The notes beneath the pieces were generated by a model. That model had not been told where the DNA came from, searched no databases, and worked only from the letters and a program-made list of their open reading frames with translations. A program made the translations under genes and the position numbers. 64,000 nt of DNA from Methylotenera_A sp049687015 (GTDB lineage: Bacteria > Pseudomonadota > Gammaproteobacteria > Burkholderiales > Methylophilaceae): assembly GCA_049687015.1 (NCBI GenBank), contig JBAVIP010000077.1, forward strand, positions 1 through 64,000. The letters are read 5' to 3'. Each line of letters starts with the position of its first letter. Positions within the stretch are counted from its first letter, which is position 1. Positions 43,776 to 52,100 of this stretch are shown one piece after another.

Positions 43776-44987
43776 TTGAGTAATTCTGCATCAACTGTCT
43801 TATCTCAGCGTGTTCAGGCAATCAAAGAATCCCCTACCCTTGCCATTACCGCCAAAGCGGCTAAATACAAGGCAGAAGGCCGCCCTATCATTGGCTTGGC
43901 TGCTGGTGAACCCGATTTTGACACGCCACAGCACATTAAAGATGCGGCAAAAGCAGCAATTGATGCGGGCTTTACCAAGTACACACCAGTCAGCGGCATC
44001 CCCAGCCTTAAAAAAGCGGTGGTGGCCAAATTTAAAAACGAAAATGGTTTCGATTACTCAATAAACGAAGTGATTGTAGGCGTAGGCGGCAAGCAAACGA
44101 TTTTTAATTTATGTCTCGCTGTGCTCAATAAAGGCGATGAGGTCATTATTCCTGCACCATATTGGGTGAGTTATGCCGATATTGCGATGGTGGCCGAAGC
44201 TACGCCGGTGATTATCAATTGCGGCATTGAGCAAGGCTTCAAGCTGTTGCCAGCCCAGTTAGAAGCCGCGATTACGCCCAAAACCAAGCTTGTGATGTTC
44301 AACTCACCATCCAACCCCACTGGCGCGGTTTACAGCCTAAATGAGCTTAAAGCCTTAGGCGAAGTTTTGCTTAAGCATCCGCATGTTTTAGTGGCGACTG
44401 ACGACATGTACGAACATGTGAATTTAACCGGCGAAAAATTTTACAACATCCTCAACGCTGCGCCTGCGCTAAAAAGCCGCTGTATCGTGCTCAATGGCGT
44501 TTCTAAGGCATATTCCATGACCGGTTGGCGTATTGGCTACGCTGCAGGGCCTGCGGAAATCATTAAAGCCATGGAAATTTTGCAAAGCCAATCCACCAGT
44601 AACGCTACTTCTATCTCGCAATATGCGGCCGAAGCTGCGCTTAGTGGCTCGCAAGACTGCATCAAGCCGATGGTTGCAGCGTTTAAAGAACGTCACAAAT
44701 ACGTGGTAGATCGCTTCAACGCCATGCCCGGCTTAAGCTGCCTGATGGCGGGCGGTGCGTTTTATGCCTTCCCCGATGCGCGCGTGGCCATTGCCAACTT
44801 GCACAAAGCGGGCAAAATTAGCGCGGCAACTGATATGGCGCTGGCAGAATATCTACTTGAAAAATTCGATGTCGCAGTCGTGCCGGGCTCTGCATTTGGT
44901 GCAGAAGGCTATTTCCGTATTTCGTTCGCTACCTCGATGGACAATTTATGCGTTGCGCTAGACAGGATTGCCAAGGCGCTCGAATAA
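43776..44987 (+). CDS. Aspartate aminotransferase, class I pyridoxal-phosphate enzyme
   Basis: 403 residues. Iota-type (Ib) aspartate transaminase layout: IIGLAAGEPDFDTPQHI, FTKYTPVSGIPSLKKAV, FNSPSNPTGAVY, and the PLP-binding Lys in GVSKAYSMTGWRIGYAAGP; FRISFATSMDNL near the end holds the substrate-carboxylate Arg. The start is a TTG at 43,776 preceded by AGGAAG; no ATG fits the N-terminus. Family Ib enzymes may also use prephenate; that cannot be judged here. Confidence 0.93.
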   Translation: MSNSASTVLSQRVQAIKESPTLAITAKAAKYKAEGRPIIGLAAGEPDFDTPQHIKDAAKAAIDAGFTKYTPVSGIPSLKKAVVAKFKNENGFDYSINEVIVGVGGKQTIFNLCLAVLNKGDEVIIPAPYWVSYADIAMVAEATPVIINCGIEQGFKLLPAQLEAAITPKTKLVMFNSPSNPTGAVYSLNELKALGEVLLKHPHVLVATDDMYEHVNLTGEKFYNILNAAPALKSRCIVLNGVSKAYSMTGWRIGYAAGPAEIIKAMEILQSQSTSNATSISQYAAEAALSGSQDCIKPMVAAFKERHKYVVDRFNAMPGLSCLMAGGAFYAFPDARVAIANLHKAGKISAATDMALAEYLLEKFDVAVVPGSAFGAEGYFRISFATSMDNLCVALDRIAKALE

Positions 44988-45005
44988 GTTGGCGCATTAG
45001 TTTAG

Positions 45006-46364
45006 CTACTTTTTATCGCCGAATAAGCCCTTAAGCTTATCTATAGCGCCGCCAGCCCTAATACCCAAGCTAGTGCCCACGCCCGGGCCTAAAATCGCAG
45101 TGCCTGCAACAGCGCCAGCTATTGCAGCTTTTGAAGGCAACACCACAGGTTTACTCACCGTGCCAGAAACATCTAAGGGGATTGCGGTTAAGCCCATGCT
45201 ATTTTTCACGTCCACCACCATAGTGCCATCTAACGCCTTATTTGGTTTTACTTTAACTTGCCCTTTTGCAGATAACAAGCCCGAGCTTATTTTAATATCT
45301 CGCAAGTGATATTGTTTGCCTGAAGTATTTAATACGCCTGAAAATTCATCAAATTGCGTTTCGCCACCGCTTTGGCTTTGCTTTAGTAACAAACTCGCCA
45401 CTTTCACCAAATCTAAGCCGTGCAGCACACCATTGTTCACTTTAAATTGAAAATTTGTCTGCAAGTTATCTGCTAACTGGCCTGCCTCTTTAGCCGTAGC
45501 AGAAAAAATACCACTACCAAATAAATTGCCGCTTAAATAAACCGATTTACTCACCAAGCTACTAGGCTGTTTCACTGATAAATTATCTAACCTAAAATTG
45601 CCATTCGTGCGCCAATTCGTCTTCCCCTTATTCTCTTGCCAGCTCAACACAGCATTACCCGTTAATTTGCCGCTATAAAGCGCAACGTCTATCTTGGGAA
45701 TGGTTAACTTACTGCCTTTCAGGTGCATTTCGAGTTTGGCTTTATCAATCAACAAAGGCAAGCCTACTGGCAAAGTCCATTTATCGACATTCACCATTAT
45801 CAACTGCTCACCACCACTAGGTGTTACGTTAGCTTTCAGCTTGCCATCCACGGTTTCTACTACTGCAGACTCCAGTTTATTGTCGCTTGTCAACGTTGCC
45901 TCGGCATTTATCATGGGATACTTCGCATCTGGCCAAACTAGTTGCAGCTCATCGATTTTAATATGCCTAATATTTACCGCGGTGACGGCTTCGCTACTCT
46001 CTGATTTTTTGGCAGTTAAGGCAGAAATAATCTCTAATGCGGCTTTATTAACAATGGGTTTGCTAATGTTTAAATCGATTATTTTAGTAGCAGAAAACAA
46101 AGAACCTATTGTAGGAATTACCACCAAACTTTCAATTTTAAGCTCTTGTTGCGCACCTGCTGTAATATCACTCGCTACAACACGCGGGCTAGGTAATAAA
46201 AACAGATGTGCCGAATTAATGGTAACGGGCACGCCAAGTTTTTCACTTGCAATCTTTTCCGCCTGATGCAAATAAGTTTGTATGGGGATTAAAAAAGGCA
46301 AAATAAGCAGTAAGCCAATAACAACGGCTACACCAATTAATATTTTTTTAGATTTTTTCATCAT
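45006..46364 (-). CDS. AsmA-family envelope protein
   Basis: 452 residues. One N-terminal membrane anchor (KILIGVAVVIGLLLILPFLI), then repetitive beta-rich sequence in the periplasm: EKLGVPVTINSAHLFLLPSP, ITAGAQQELKIESLVVIP, KLTGNAVLSWQENKG. A C-terminal AsmA core shows LQTNFQFKVNNGVLHGLDLV and DGTMVVDVKNSMGL. AsmA-like proteins are thought to bridge inner and outer membranes in lipid transport. Convergent with the aminotransferase gene. The last 50 residues are Gly/Ala-rich. Confidence 0.87.
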   Translation of the reverse strand: MMKKSKKILIGVAVVIGLLLILPFLIPIQTYLHQAEKIASEKLGVPVTINSAHLFLLPSPRVVASDITAGAQQELKIESLVVIPTIGSLFSATKIIDLNISKPIVNKAALEIISALTAKKSESSEAVTAVNIRHIKIDELQLVWPDAKYPMINAEATLTSDNKLESAVVETVDGKLKANVTPSGGEQLIMVNVDKWTLPVGLPLLIDKAKLEMHLKGSKLTIPKIDVALYSGKLTGNAVLSWQENKGKTNWRTNGNFRLDNLSVKQPSSLVSKSVYLSGNLFGSGIFSATAKEAGQLADNLQTNFQFKVNNGVLHGLDLVKVASLLLKQSQSGGETQFDEFSGVLNTSGKQYHLRDIKISSGLLSAKGQVKVKPNKALDGTMVVDVKNSMGLTAIPLDVSGTVSKPVVLPSKAAIAGAVAGTAILGPGVGTSLGIRAGGAIDKLKGLFGDKK

Positions 46365-46444
46365 TTAAGTACTAAATTATACGCGTAATGATTGACCAAA
46401 AAGCGCTTAGCCAGTATTATCACGCCTTCATTAGTTTCACCGAT

Positions 46445-46520
46445 TCCTCGATAGCTCAGTCGGTAGAGCAACGGACTGTTAATCCGTGTGTCCCTGGTTC
46501 GAGCCCAGGTCGAGGAGCCA
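46445..46520 (+). tRNA. tRNA-Asn (anticodon GTT)
   Basis: Full cloverleaf: acceptor TCCTCGA/TCGAGGA, D arm GCTCAGTCGGTAGAGC, anticodon loop CTGTTAA with GTT, T arm CCTGGTTCGAGCCCAGG, G discriminator and encoded CCA. It serves as the left boundary of an islet (see the direct repeats). Confidence 0.97.
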
Positions 46521-46539
46521 AATTTTAAAAGCCTTGCAG
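46475..46539 (+). repeat. Direct repeat, left att-like copy (tRNA-Asn anticodon loop to terminator)
   Basis: 65 bp from the anticodon arm of tRNA-Asn through CCA and 19 nt into its terminator. It recurs at 48,525-48,589 with a single mismatch (C at 46,493, T at 48,543). Tyrosine recombinases of islands commonly use such tRNA 3' halves as att sites. Confidence 0.85.
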
Positions 46540-46557
46540 AGATGTAAGGCTTTTTCA
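46527..46557 (+). terminator. Terminator of tRNA-Asn
   Basis: AAGCCTT...AAGGCTT stem with a 10-nt loop followed by TTTTT, directly after the tRNA. Confidence 0.8.
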
Positions 46558-46673
46558 TTTGTACCCTAAAAATCCAAAGGGGGGAACCTCTAGGGGAACA
46601 GTTGGCGATTGTCTCATCAAAATAATATGCTTAAAACCCTAATTCACCGCCAAACATAACTCAGCCATAAATC

Positions 46674-46937
46674 ATGCCCACCACCCCGCCTAAACAACAC
46701 AATAACCCTTTGCATGGCATCACGCTAGAGGCGATAGTCACAGCGCTAGTTGCTCATTACGATTGGGCTGGGTTAGCTGAGCGCATCCCATTGCGCTGTT
46801 TCAGTAATGACCCCAGCATTGCGTCGAGCCTAAAGTTGCTGCGTAAAACACCATGGGCACGCGATAAGGTAGAAAGTCTTTACCTTTTTATGTTGAGTGG
46901 TATTAATCGAGCTGAAGTTAACGAAACTAATATATAA
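46674..46937 (+). CDS. VF530/DUF2132 family DNA-binding-like protein
   Basis: 87 residues with NNPLHGITLEAIVTALVAHY, DWAGLAERIPLRCFSNDPSI, SLKLLRKTPWARDKVESLY and a final LF. This is the VF530 (DUF2132) family, a small helical fold proposed to bind DNA from its structure (family knowledge). First gene inside the tRNA-Asn islet. The ATG has no strong Shine-Dalgarno. The gene is a common chromosomal cargo in Proteobacteria, so it may have been carried in by the islet. Confidence 0.85.
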   Translation: MPTTPPKQHNNPLHGITLEAIVTALVAHYDWAGLAERIPLRCFSNDPSIASSLKLLRKTPWARDKVESLYLFMLSGINRAEVNETNI

Positions 46938-46941
46938 ATAT

Positions 46942-47208
46942 ATGCTGAATTTTTTCATATCAACTATTGCTTTCTCCTTGGCAGCTTATGTCTTAAATCG
47001 GTATTTCGATGCCCAAGAACTGGGCAGCACCAGATCTCGCACCATTGCTGTCATGACTATCGCGACCTTAATTTCTATTGGTGCAGGCTGGGCAGTGGAT
47101 AAATTAGATGGTGATGCCGAATTGCATAAGAATGATCCATCCATTATTGAAGTTGTTAAAAGTGGTGATCCAATGAAGATAGCCAAGCTATTAGTTGGAT
47201 TTAATTAG
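46942..47208 (+). CDS. Small membrane protein of unknown function
   Basis: 88 residues from ATG 46,942, 4 nt after the VF530 gene stop. Two hydrophobic segments (FFISTIAFSLAAYVLNRYF, and IAVMTIATLISIGAGWAV) separated by a short DAQELGSTRSRT loop, then a charged tail DKLDGDAELHKNDPSIIEVV. I recognise no family. The tight spacing to the previous gene suggests co-expression. Confidence 0.6.
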   Translation: MLNFFISTIAFSLAAYVLNRYFDAQELGSTRSRTIAVMTIATLISIGAGWAVDKLDGDAELHKNDPSIIEVVKSGDPMKIAKLLVGFN

Positions 47209-47279
47209 TTGTTGTTCTATGCTCCATCTTCATGGGGAAAACTCTTGACCCATCAGTGTCGCGCAGCAATAATTAACCA

Positions 47280-47606
47280 ATGTCTCGCCACAAACACCAC
47301 AGTGTCTATGTAATTGAGTTATCAAAGGACGTGCTTTTCGAGGGCAAGTTCAAGAAGTGCAATCCGAGTTACATTACAGGCAAACCCTGCGTATATGTTG
47401 GCATGACTGGTTTAGACCCTGATGTGCGCTTTGACAAGCACAAGGCTGGAATTCAATCCAACAGATACGTTAAACAATACGGGTTACGGCTGCTGCCAGA
47501 CCTCTATGAAGGTTTTAACCCGATGACCTACGATGAAGCCTGTGTAATAGAAGTAGAGATCGGGATAGATTTGCGAAGTGCAGGGTTTGGCGTGTGGCAG
47601 GCATAG
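47280..47606 (+). CDS. GIY-YIG-like small protein
   Basis: 108 residues. VYVIELSKDVLFE and CVYVGMTGLDPDVRFDKHK fit the two strands of a GIY-YIG nuclease core (GIY replaced by VYVI, YIG by YVGMT), followed by R and H and a later acidic EACVIEVEIGIDLRSAG. The GIY-YIG fold is used by homing and repair nucleases. Whether this copy is catalytic cannot be told; the core lacks the canonical Tyr-Ile-Gly. It is the only nuclease-like gene in the islet. Confidence 0.65.
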   Translation: MSRHKHHSVYVIELSKDVLFEGKFKKCNPSYITGKPCVYVGMTGLDPDVRFDKHKAGIQSNRYVKQYGLRLLPDLYEGFNPMTYDEACVIEVEIGIDLRSAGFGVWQA

Positions 47607-48033
47607 TGAGAGCCTCTAGAGACCGATTAAAAACTGATTTCGATTCTTCTAAAATAAACGATTCTAGCCTGCGCTGCGACGTTACAGATGCTTCAGAAAC
47701 CCTACCTTTTGGCCGTTTTGTACTATTAATAATTTGGAACAACATCATATTTCCAGTGCCCAGATTCATTATCTCGGGCCCCCAATTACCCAATTTCAAG
47801 TGTCTAAAATCGACCTGATAGAGTCATCCAGCAATAGCAATTAAAATTCAGACAATTTCATCGTTTATTTTATTAAGAAAGTTATTGATGAAAATCAATA
47901 GTACTTTTTGAGTTGGGATAATTCTAGACAAGAATGCATGTTGGGGAGTATTGTTTGATGATCAACCTATCTTTCCCAGGTTGGCTAGTACTCGATCAAG
48001 TCACATACCCTTGCCGAATAGAGGGCCTAAAAA
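47607..48033. other. 427-nt stretch in the islet without a supported gene
   Basis: Overlapping frames exist on both strands at 47,515-47,818, but they lack ribosome binding sites and family resemblance. The right part holds the FNR-type box at 47,885-47,898 and a promoter-like GATAAT at 47,917-47,922 serving the next gene. Confidence 0.55.
47885..47898 (+). promoter_or_regulatory. FNR/ANR-type box
   Basis: TTGAT-GAAA-ATCAA, a perfect match to the FNR consensus TTGATN4ATCAA. A GATAAT hexamer lies 19 nt downstream, a spacing close to a class II activator promoter. The next gene (48,034) starts 135 nt away. Confidence 0.55.
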
Positions 48034-48450
48034 ATGAAAAAACTTACGATTATCATACTGTCATTGGTGTGTACAAACGTCATGGCCGCATGGACAAAGT
48101 TAGAAAGTACGCATGATGCTAGGGTCACGGTATATGCTGATATAGGCAAGATTCGTAATAGAGGCATGATGAGCAAGGTGAAGATGCGGCATTTATTAAA
48201 TTTTCAGAATAAAGAGATAACCAGCTCGGGTCGCGCATACCAATCTAGAAAAGAGTTGGTGGAATACGACTGTGACAAAGAACATTATCGGGTTCTTGCT
48301 TCTTCACAGCATACAGGCATCATGGGTAGCGGAAAAGTAGTGAGTTTCACTAGCTATACCAAGCAATGGCAGCCTGTAGAAACTAATACATTAGAGGAAA
48401 AACTCTGGAAAGTAGCTTGTGACAAGCAAAGTATAACGCAACATGACTAG
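48034..48450 (+). CDS. Surface-adhesin protein E-like secreted protein
   Basis: 138 residues with a signal peptide (MKKLTIIILSLVCTNVMAAW, cleavage after VMA). The mature part has strands TVYADIGKIRNRG, VKMRHLLNF and ELVEYDCDKEHYRVLASSQH with two Cys (YDCDKE and KVACDK). The pattern of a W-rich N-terminus, a DxxxI motif, a basic-residue loop and a YDC motif matches the surface-adhesin protein E domain known from Haemophilus. It lies downstream of an FNR-type box in the islet. A weak GAGGG serves as Shine-Dalgarno. Confidence 0.7.
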   Translation: MKKLTIIILSLVCTNVMAAWTKLESTHDARVTVYADIGKIRNRGMMSKVKMRHLLNFQNKEITSSGRAYQSRKELVEYDCDKEHYRVLASSQHTGIMGSGKVVSFTSYTKQWQPVETNTLEEKLWKVACDKQSITQHD

Positions 48451-48800
48451 ACCGTTAGTTACTGGCCGTAATCAGACATTGTATATTCGAATTCAATTCA
48501 GCTACGCAATTTCAAGAATATAGTACTGTTAATCCGTGTGTCTCTGGTTCGAGCCCAGGTCGAGGAGCCAAATTTTAAAAGCCTTGCAGCAATGCGAGGC
48601 TTTTTATATTTTGAGCTGTTATGAATGGCTATTAAAACCCTAATGCTAAATATTTACAGGCTTAACAAACCAATTTTCTATGGTGACAAGGCAGCTTTAA
48701 AGCGACCTAATTTAAAGGACATGGGGCAAAAACCGACCCATAGCCGCCACTCATAAATCTACTTCACACTCAATATATAAACAAAAATGTATCTTAACCA
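48451..48800. other. Region holding the right att copy
   Basis: 350 nt without a gene. It contains the tRNA-Asn 3'-half duplicate (48,525-48,589) and its hairpin AAGCCTT...GAGGCTT at about 48,579-48,602. The rest shows nothing recognisable. Confidence 0.6.
48525..48589 (+). repeat. Direct repeat, right att-like copy of the tRNA-Asn 3' half
   Basis: 64 of 65 bases identical to 46,475-46,539. The one change (T at 48,543) turns a C-G pair at the base of the T stem into a T-G wobble. There is no 5' tRNA half here, so it is an att-type duplication and not a second tRNA gene. Confidence 0.85.
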
Positions 48801-49091
48801 CTAGTTACCTAAATATAAAACCACAAAAATATCGACCAGACTTGAATCCAGTTTTCCTAAATCTGCAGAATCTACACCATCAATTTCTGTTTTATTAGTG
48901 CTGAATGAATCGGACAACTTGGAGTCAACACCGAGCTTAAAATATTTTATTTCAGTTTTAACTTCATTGAGTTTAGCTGCTTCCATCCAATAGGGTAGTA
49001 TATTTTTCGGGATTGGAATTATCAAATTCTTGTTTGTATTAGGTTTTGCTTTTGCCCACTCACTTGGAAAATCAGCTTTACAAGTTAACAT
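48801..49091 (-). CDS. Small protein of unknown function next to the Tc toxin
   Basis: 96 residues, 19 nt downstream of the TcA stop on the same strand. It begins MLTCKADFPSEWAKAKPNTN and shows alternating hydrophobic strands (LIIPIPKNILPYWMEAAK, EIKYFKLGV) and a C-terminal SLVDIFVVLYLGN. No signal peptide, no strong Shine-Dalgarno, no family recognised. It could be an accessory protein of the Tc locus or the remnant of a longer gene cut by the islet boundary. Confidence 0.5.
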   Translation of the reverse strand: MLTCKADFPSEWAKAKPNTNKNLIIPIPKNILPYWMEAAKLNEVKTEIKYFKLGVDSKLSDSFSTNKTEIDGVDSADLGKLDSSLVDIFVVLYLGN

Positions 49092-49110
49092 TATTGGGAA
49101 ATTTAGACTC

Positions 49111-52100
49111 TTAAGTTATAGTTAACTTAGAATTAATATCTTGCAATGCAGCTTTACTTAACTCTAAACCACCATCTCTTGCGGTATAACGTATGCTTAG
49201 TATCACATCAGATATCGTTGAGTAGTCAAATTGTGGGTAATCTGCAGGCAACTCTAAACGCCATGTACTGATCGCTCCACTACCTTCAAAAGGCAAAAAG
49301 CGCTCATCACGTAGCTGTGTCTCAAACATGCCGCTATCAGCATTGGCCGTGCTGGTGACAATCGCTTCAGATGCGCCATAGTAGTAAGTAAATCGTGGGT
49401 CGTCGTCTGACTTCTCATATTTTGGCTGTGTATTTTTATCGCGCCGAATACTACTGTTTAGCAAAGTAAGTTTGCAGTTGATGCTAGTGTAAGGCCCCAC
49501 TACGCAAGGAATGCTAACACTTACAGATTTAATTCGGCGTAAGAAATGCCCTGGGGTATCTAGGTCAAACAACCATTCTGGAATTTCAAACTCGCATTGG
49601 TTGATTTTATTACCATCATCATCTTTTTCAGACTTACGTAATTGAATGAGTGCATCTGGATTCAATCTTCTCAGAGAAACATGCTTAGTCAACTCAAGCT
49701 CTCTACGATTTTGTTCTAAGTAAGTCACTTCTAGTCGTTTAAGGTCATGATAAAGCCGCTCACCCGCTAGCAAGCCTTGTTTCATAGAGTCCCAATAGTC
49801 ATGACGAATCACGTTGAGCGCCTTCATGCCAAGTTCTCGCTCAGCCGCACGCTCCGCTTTTCTTGCTGTCTCTATCGCTAATCGATACGTTTTATCATAT
49901 AGGCTACTCAGTTCTCTAGACATCCACTCATACAATTGCTGATTGGTAAATTTAGAACGCATCACTTCATCGATTGCTTGCGCCTGCTCAAGCTGCTCAA
50001 TGTGGTTGGATAGCTCTTTTCTAGTGATTTCGATGCGCACCTGATTTGCCAGTATTTGCTTATCGATTTGTTGAAGCTCTTTCAAGGTTTGATTGCTTTG
50101 GAAAGCCCACTCATCACGACGACGCAAATGCCCCGCCAGCATGCTTTGTTGATCAGCGTAAGACCGCCAAGCTTGTGAGACGAATGAAAAACCATCACCA
50201 ACAAGTGAAGTCCCTTGACCAAACGCCTTTAATGTTTTTGCTGTTTTTTCTGATGGATCAGGTATTGCTAGTGCTACAGCTTCTCCAAAATAGAATAAAG
50301 AACCAGCCAGTTTTGTAATATTTGCTGCCGTTGACCAATCATTAGCCGCTTTAATCCCAGTGTAGACTTCATTTTCTTCATGAATAAGCCCAAGCCCAGA
50401 GCGCCCGCTTGCCAAGCCTTCATCTAAAGTTCCAAGCATGGATTCTTCGCCTGCTGTTTCTCCTTCAATAGGTACTTTAATGTCTTTTTTGCCCATTAAA
50501 CGTTGATATTGATAATATCTAGTCGCCACTGAGCGACGACTTGCACGCAATGCTTCTAGATTTTTCTCAGCCTCATTAATTTGCAAGTTTCGCAAATCGG
50601 TCACCAACTTGAGTAAGTTGATTTCATTCGTACCTCTTAACAAGGCCAATCCTTCCGCATCTCGTTTTTCAAATGCAGATAATAAAGAGCTGCCAAGGGC
50701 TTTAACATCGTTGGCTAGCTCGGTCGCACGATTCGCGAGCGTGCCATAACGGTAATGTGGCGGCGGTGCATACAAGCCTGCAATCACACTACCAATGTCT
50801 AGCCCAGCCGCAGTCGCACGAATCAATAACTCTGGGTCTATCGGTGGGTCACTCAACGGCAATATGCGTTCTATACCTTCAATATTTTGGCAGTGACGAA
50901 TATTGAATAATCTAGCTTCAACCGTATCCCAATAGTTCAAAATCTTGTCATTAAATGGCATGCAAAATGCCAACATCCCCGCAGAGGTTGGTCGTGGTTT
51001 TATCGACTTAATATCACTTGCATATGCTTGAACATATTGATTATGCGGTGCGCCAACATCAATCCAGAAATTGGCAAAATCATCCCATTGATCTACAAAT
51101 TGGTTAAAGTGAATCGCTTTTTTCTTGGATTTTCCAGCTTGTTTTTTAGGCTTTCTACCCAAAATTTTCATCGCAAGTGCGTAGAGCATCAAAGCCTCGT
51201 TGATAGACTCTCTAGTATCACGACGATATAAACTATCTGCCCACGCAAGTAGATTATCTAAATATGAAAATAAAGTGCGCCACAAAAAGGCAATATGCCG
51301 ACCACGTGCAATGACAAACGGCCTAAATGGGCGCTCACGCCAGCGACGAATCAAGTTTTGAACTCGTTCAGTATCCGCAGCAGTGTAATAACCTGAAGCC
51401 GTCTGTGATAAAGCAGTGAGGTCATCAATCACTTGTTGATTCGTATCCAACTCCTTAAATACTCTAAATTTCAAGAAGCGTTTAGCGTCTGTGCCAGGCT
51501 CTGTGCTGGTTGGGTCAAAGATATAGCGTAGCCAGTGCTCTGCCTCTTCAAACTTTTGCTGCTTGGACAGTTGATCGGCAATCATCAAGGGCGCATGGAA
51601 GAAAATCTCCCAGTTGTAGCAAGCGTAGGGCATTAAGCCGACAAAACTCAAGTCTTCTATATATTCTAAGTTTAAGTTTTTAGCCAACTTTTCATCGTGG
51701 GTAGCAAGCCATATTTTAGTGTTATTGTCGTTTATTACACTATGAATATATCTAGAAGAAAATCCCCCTTCAGCCAATTCAGTTTGGTCTAACAAATTTT
51801 CAGATATCCACTTTCTTTGATACTGTAAAGGATCGGTATATGCATCTGCGTAAATTAGTAAATCTTTTTGTGTTTGGGTTGAAGTAGATGCCAAGTCTAT
51901 ATATCCACGATAACCTGTGTCAGAGAAATGCCATATTTTTGATTGATTATTTTCGGACGTTGCAGCATTAACCACCCAGAACTGACCTAAAGGAGTTGGG
52001 TCAATAACTTTAGTTCCAGAAATTTCAATTGGTTTTATAGTTTGTACAGCTCCCGCTTGAAGTGTTTCCAAATATCCATTCATCCAAGGCGAAGCGTTGC

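Noticed and set aside
47515..47818. Overlapping open frames on both strands in the islet (94 and 74 residues)
   Set aside because: They overlap each other and the end of the GIY-YIG-like gene, lack Shine-Dalgarno sequences and resemble no family.
48525..48570. A second tRNA-Asn gene
   Set aside because: Only the 3' half from the anticodon arm is present; the acceptor 5' strand and D arm are missing.
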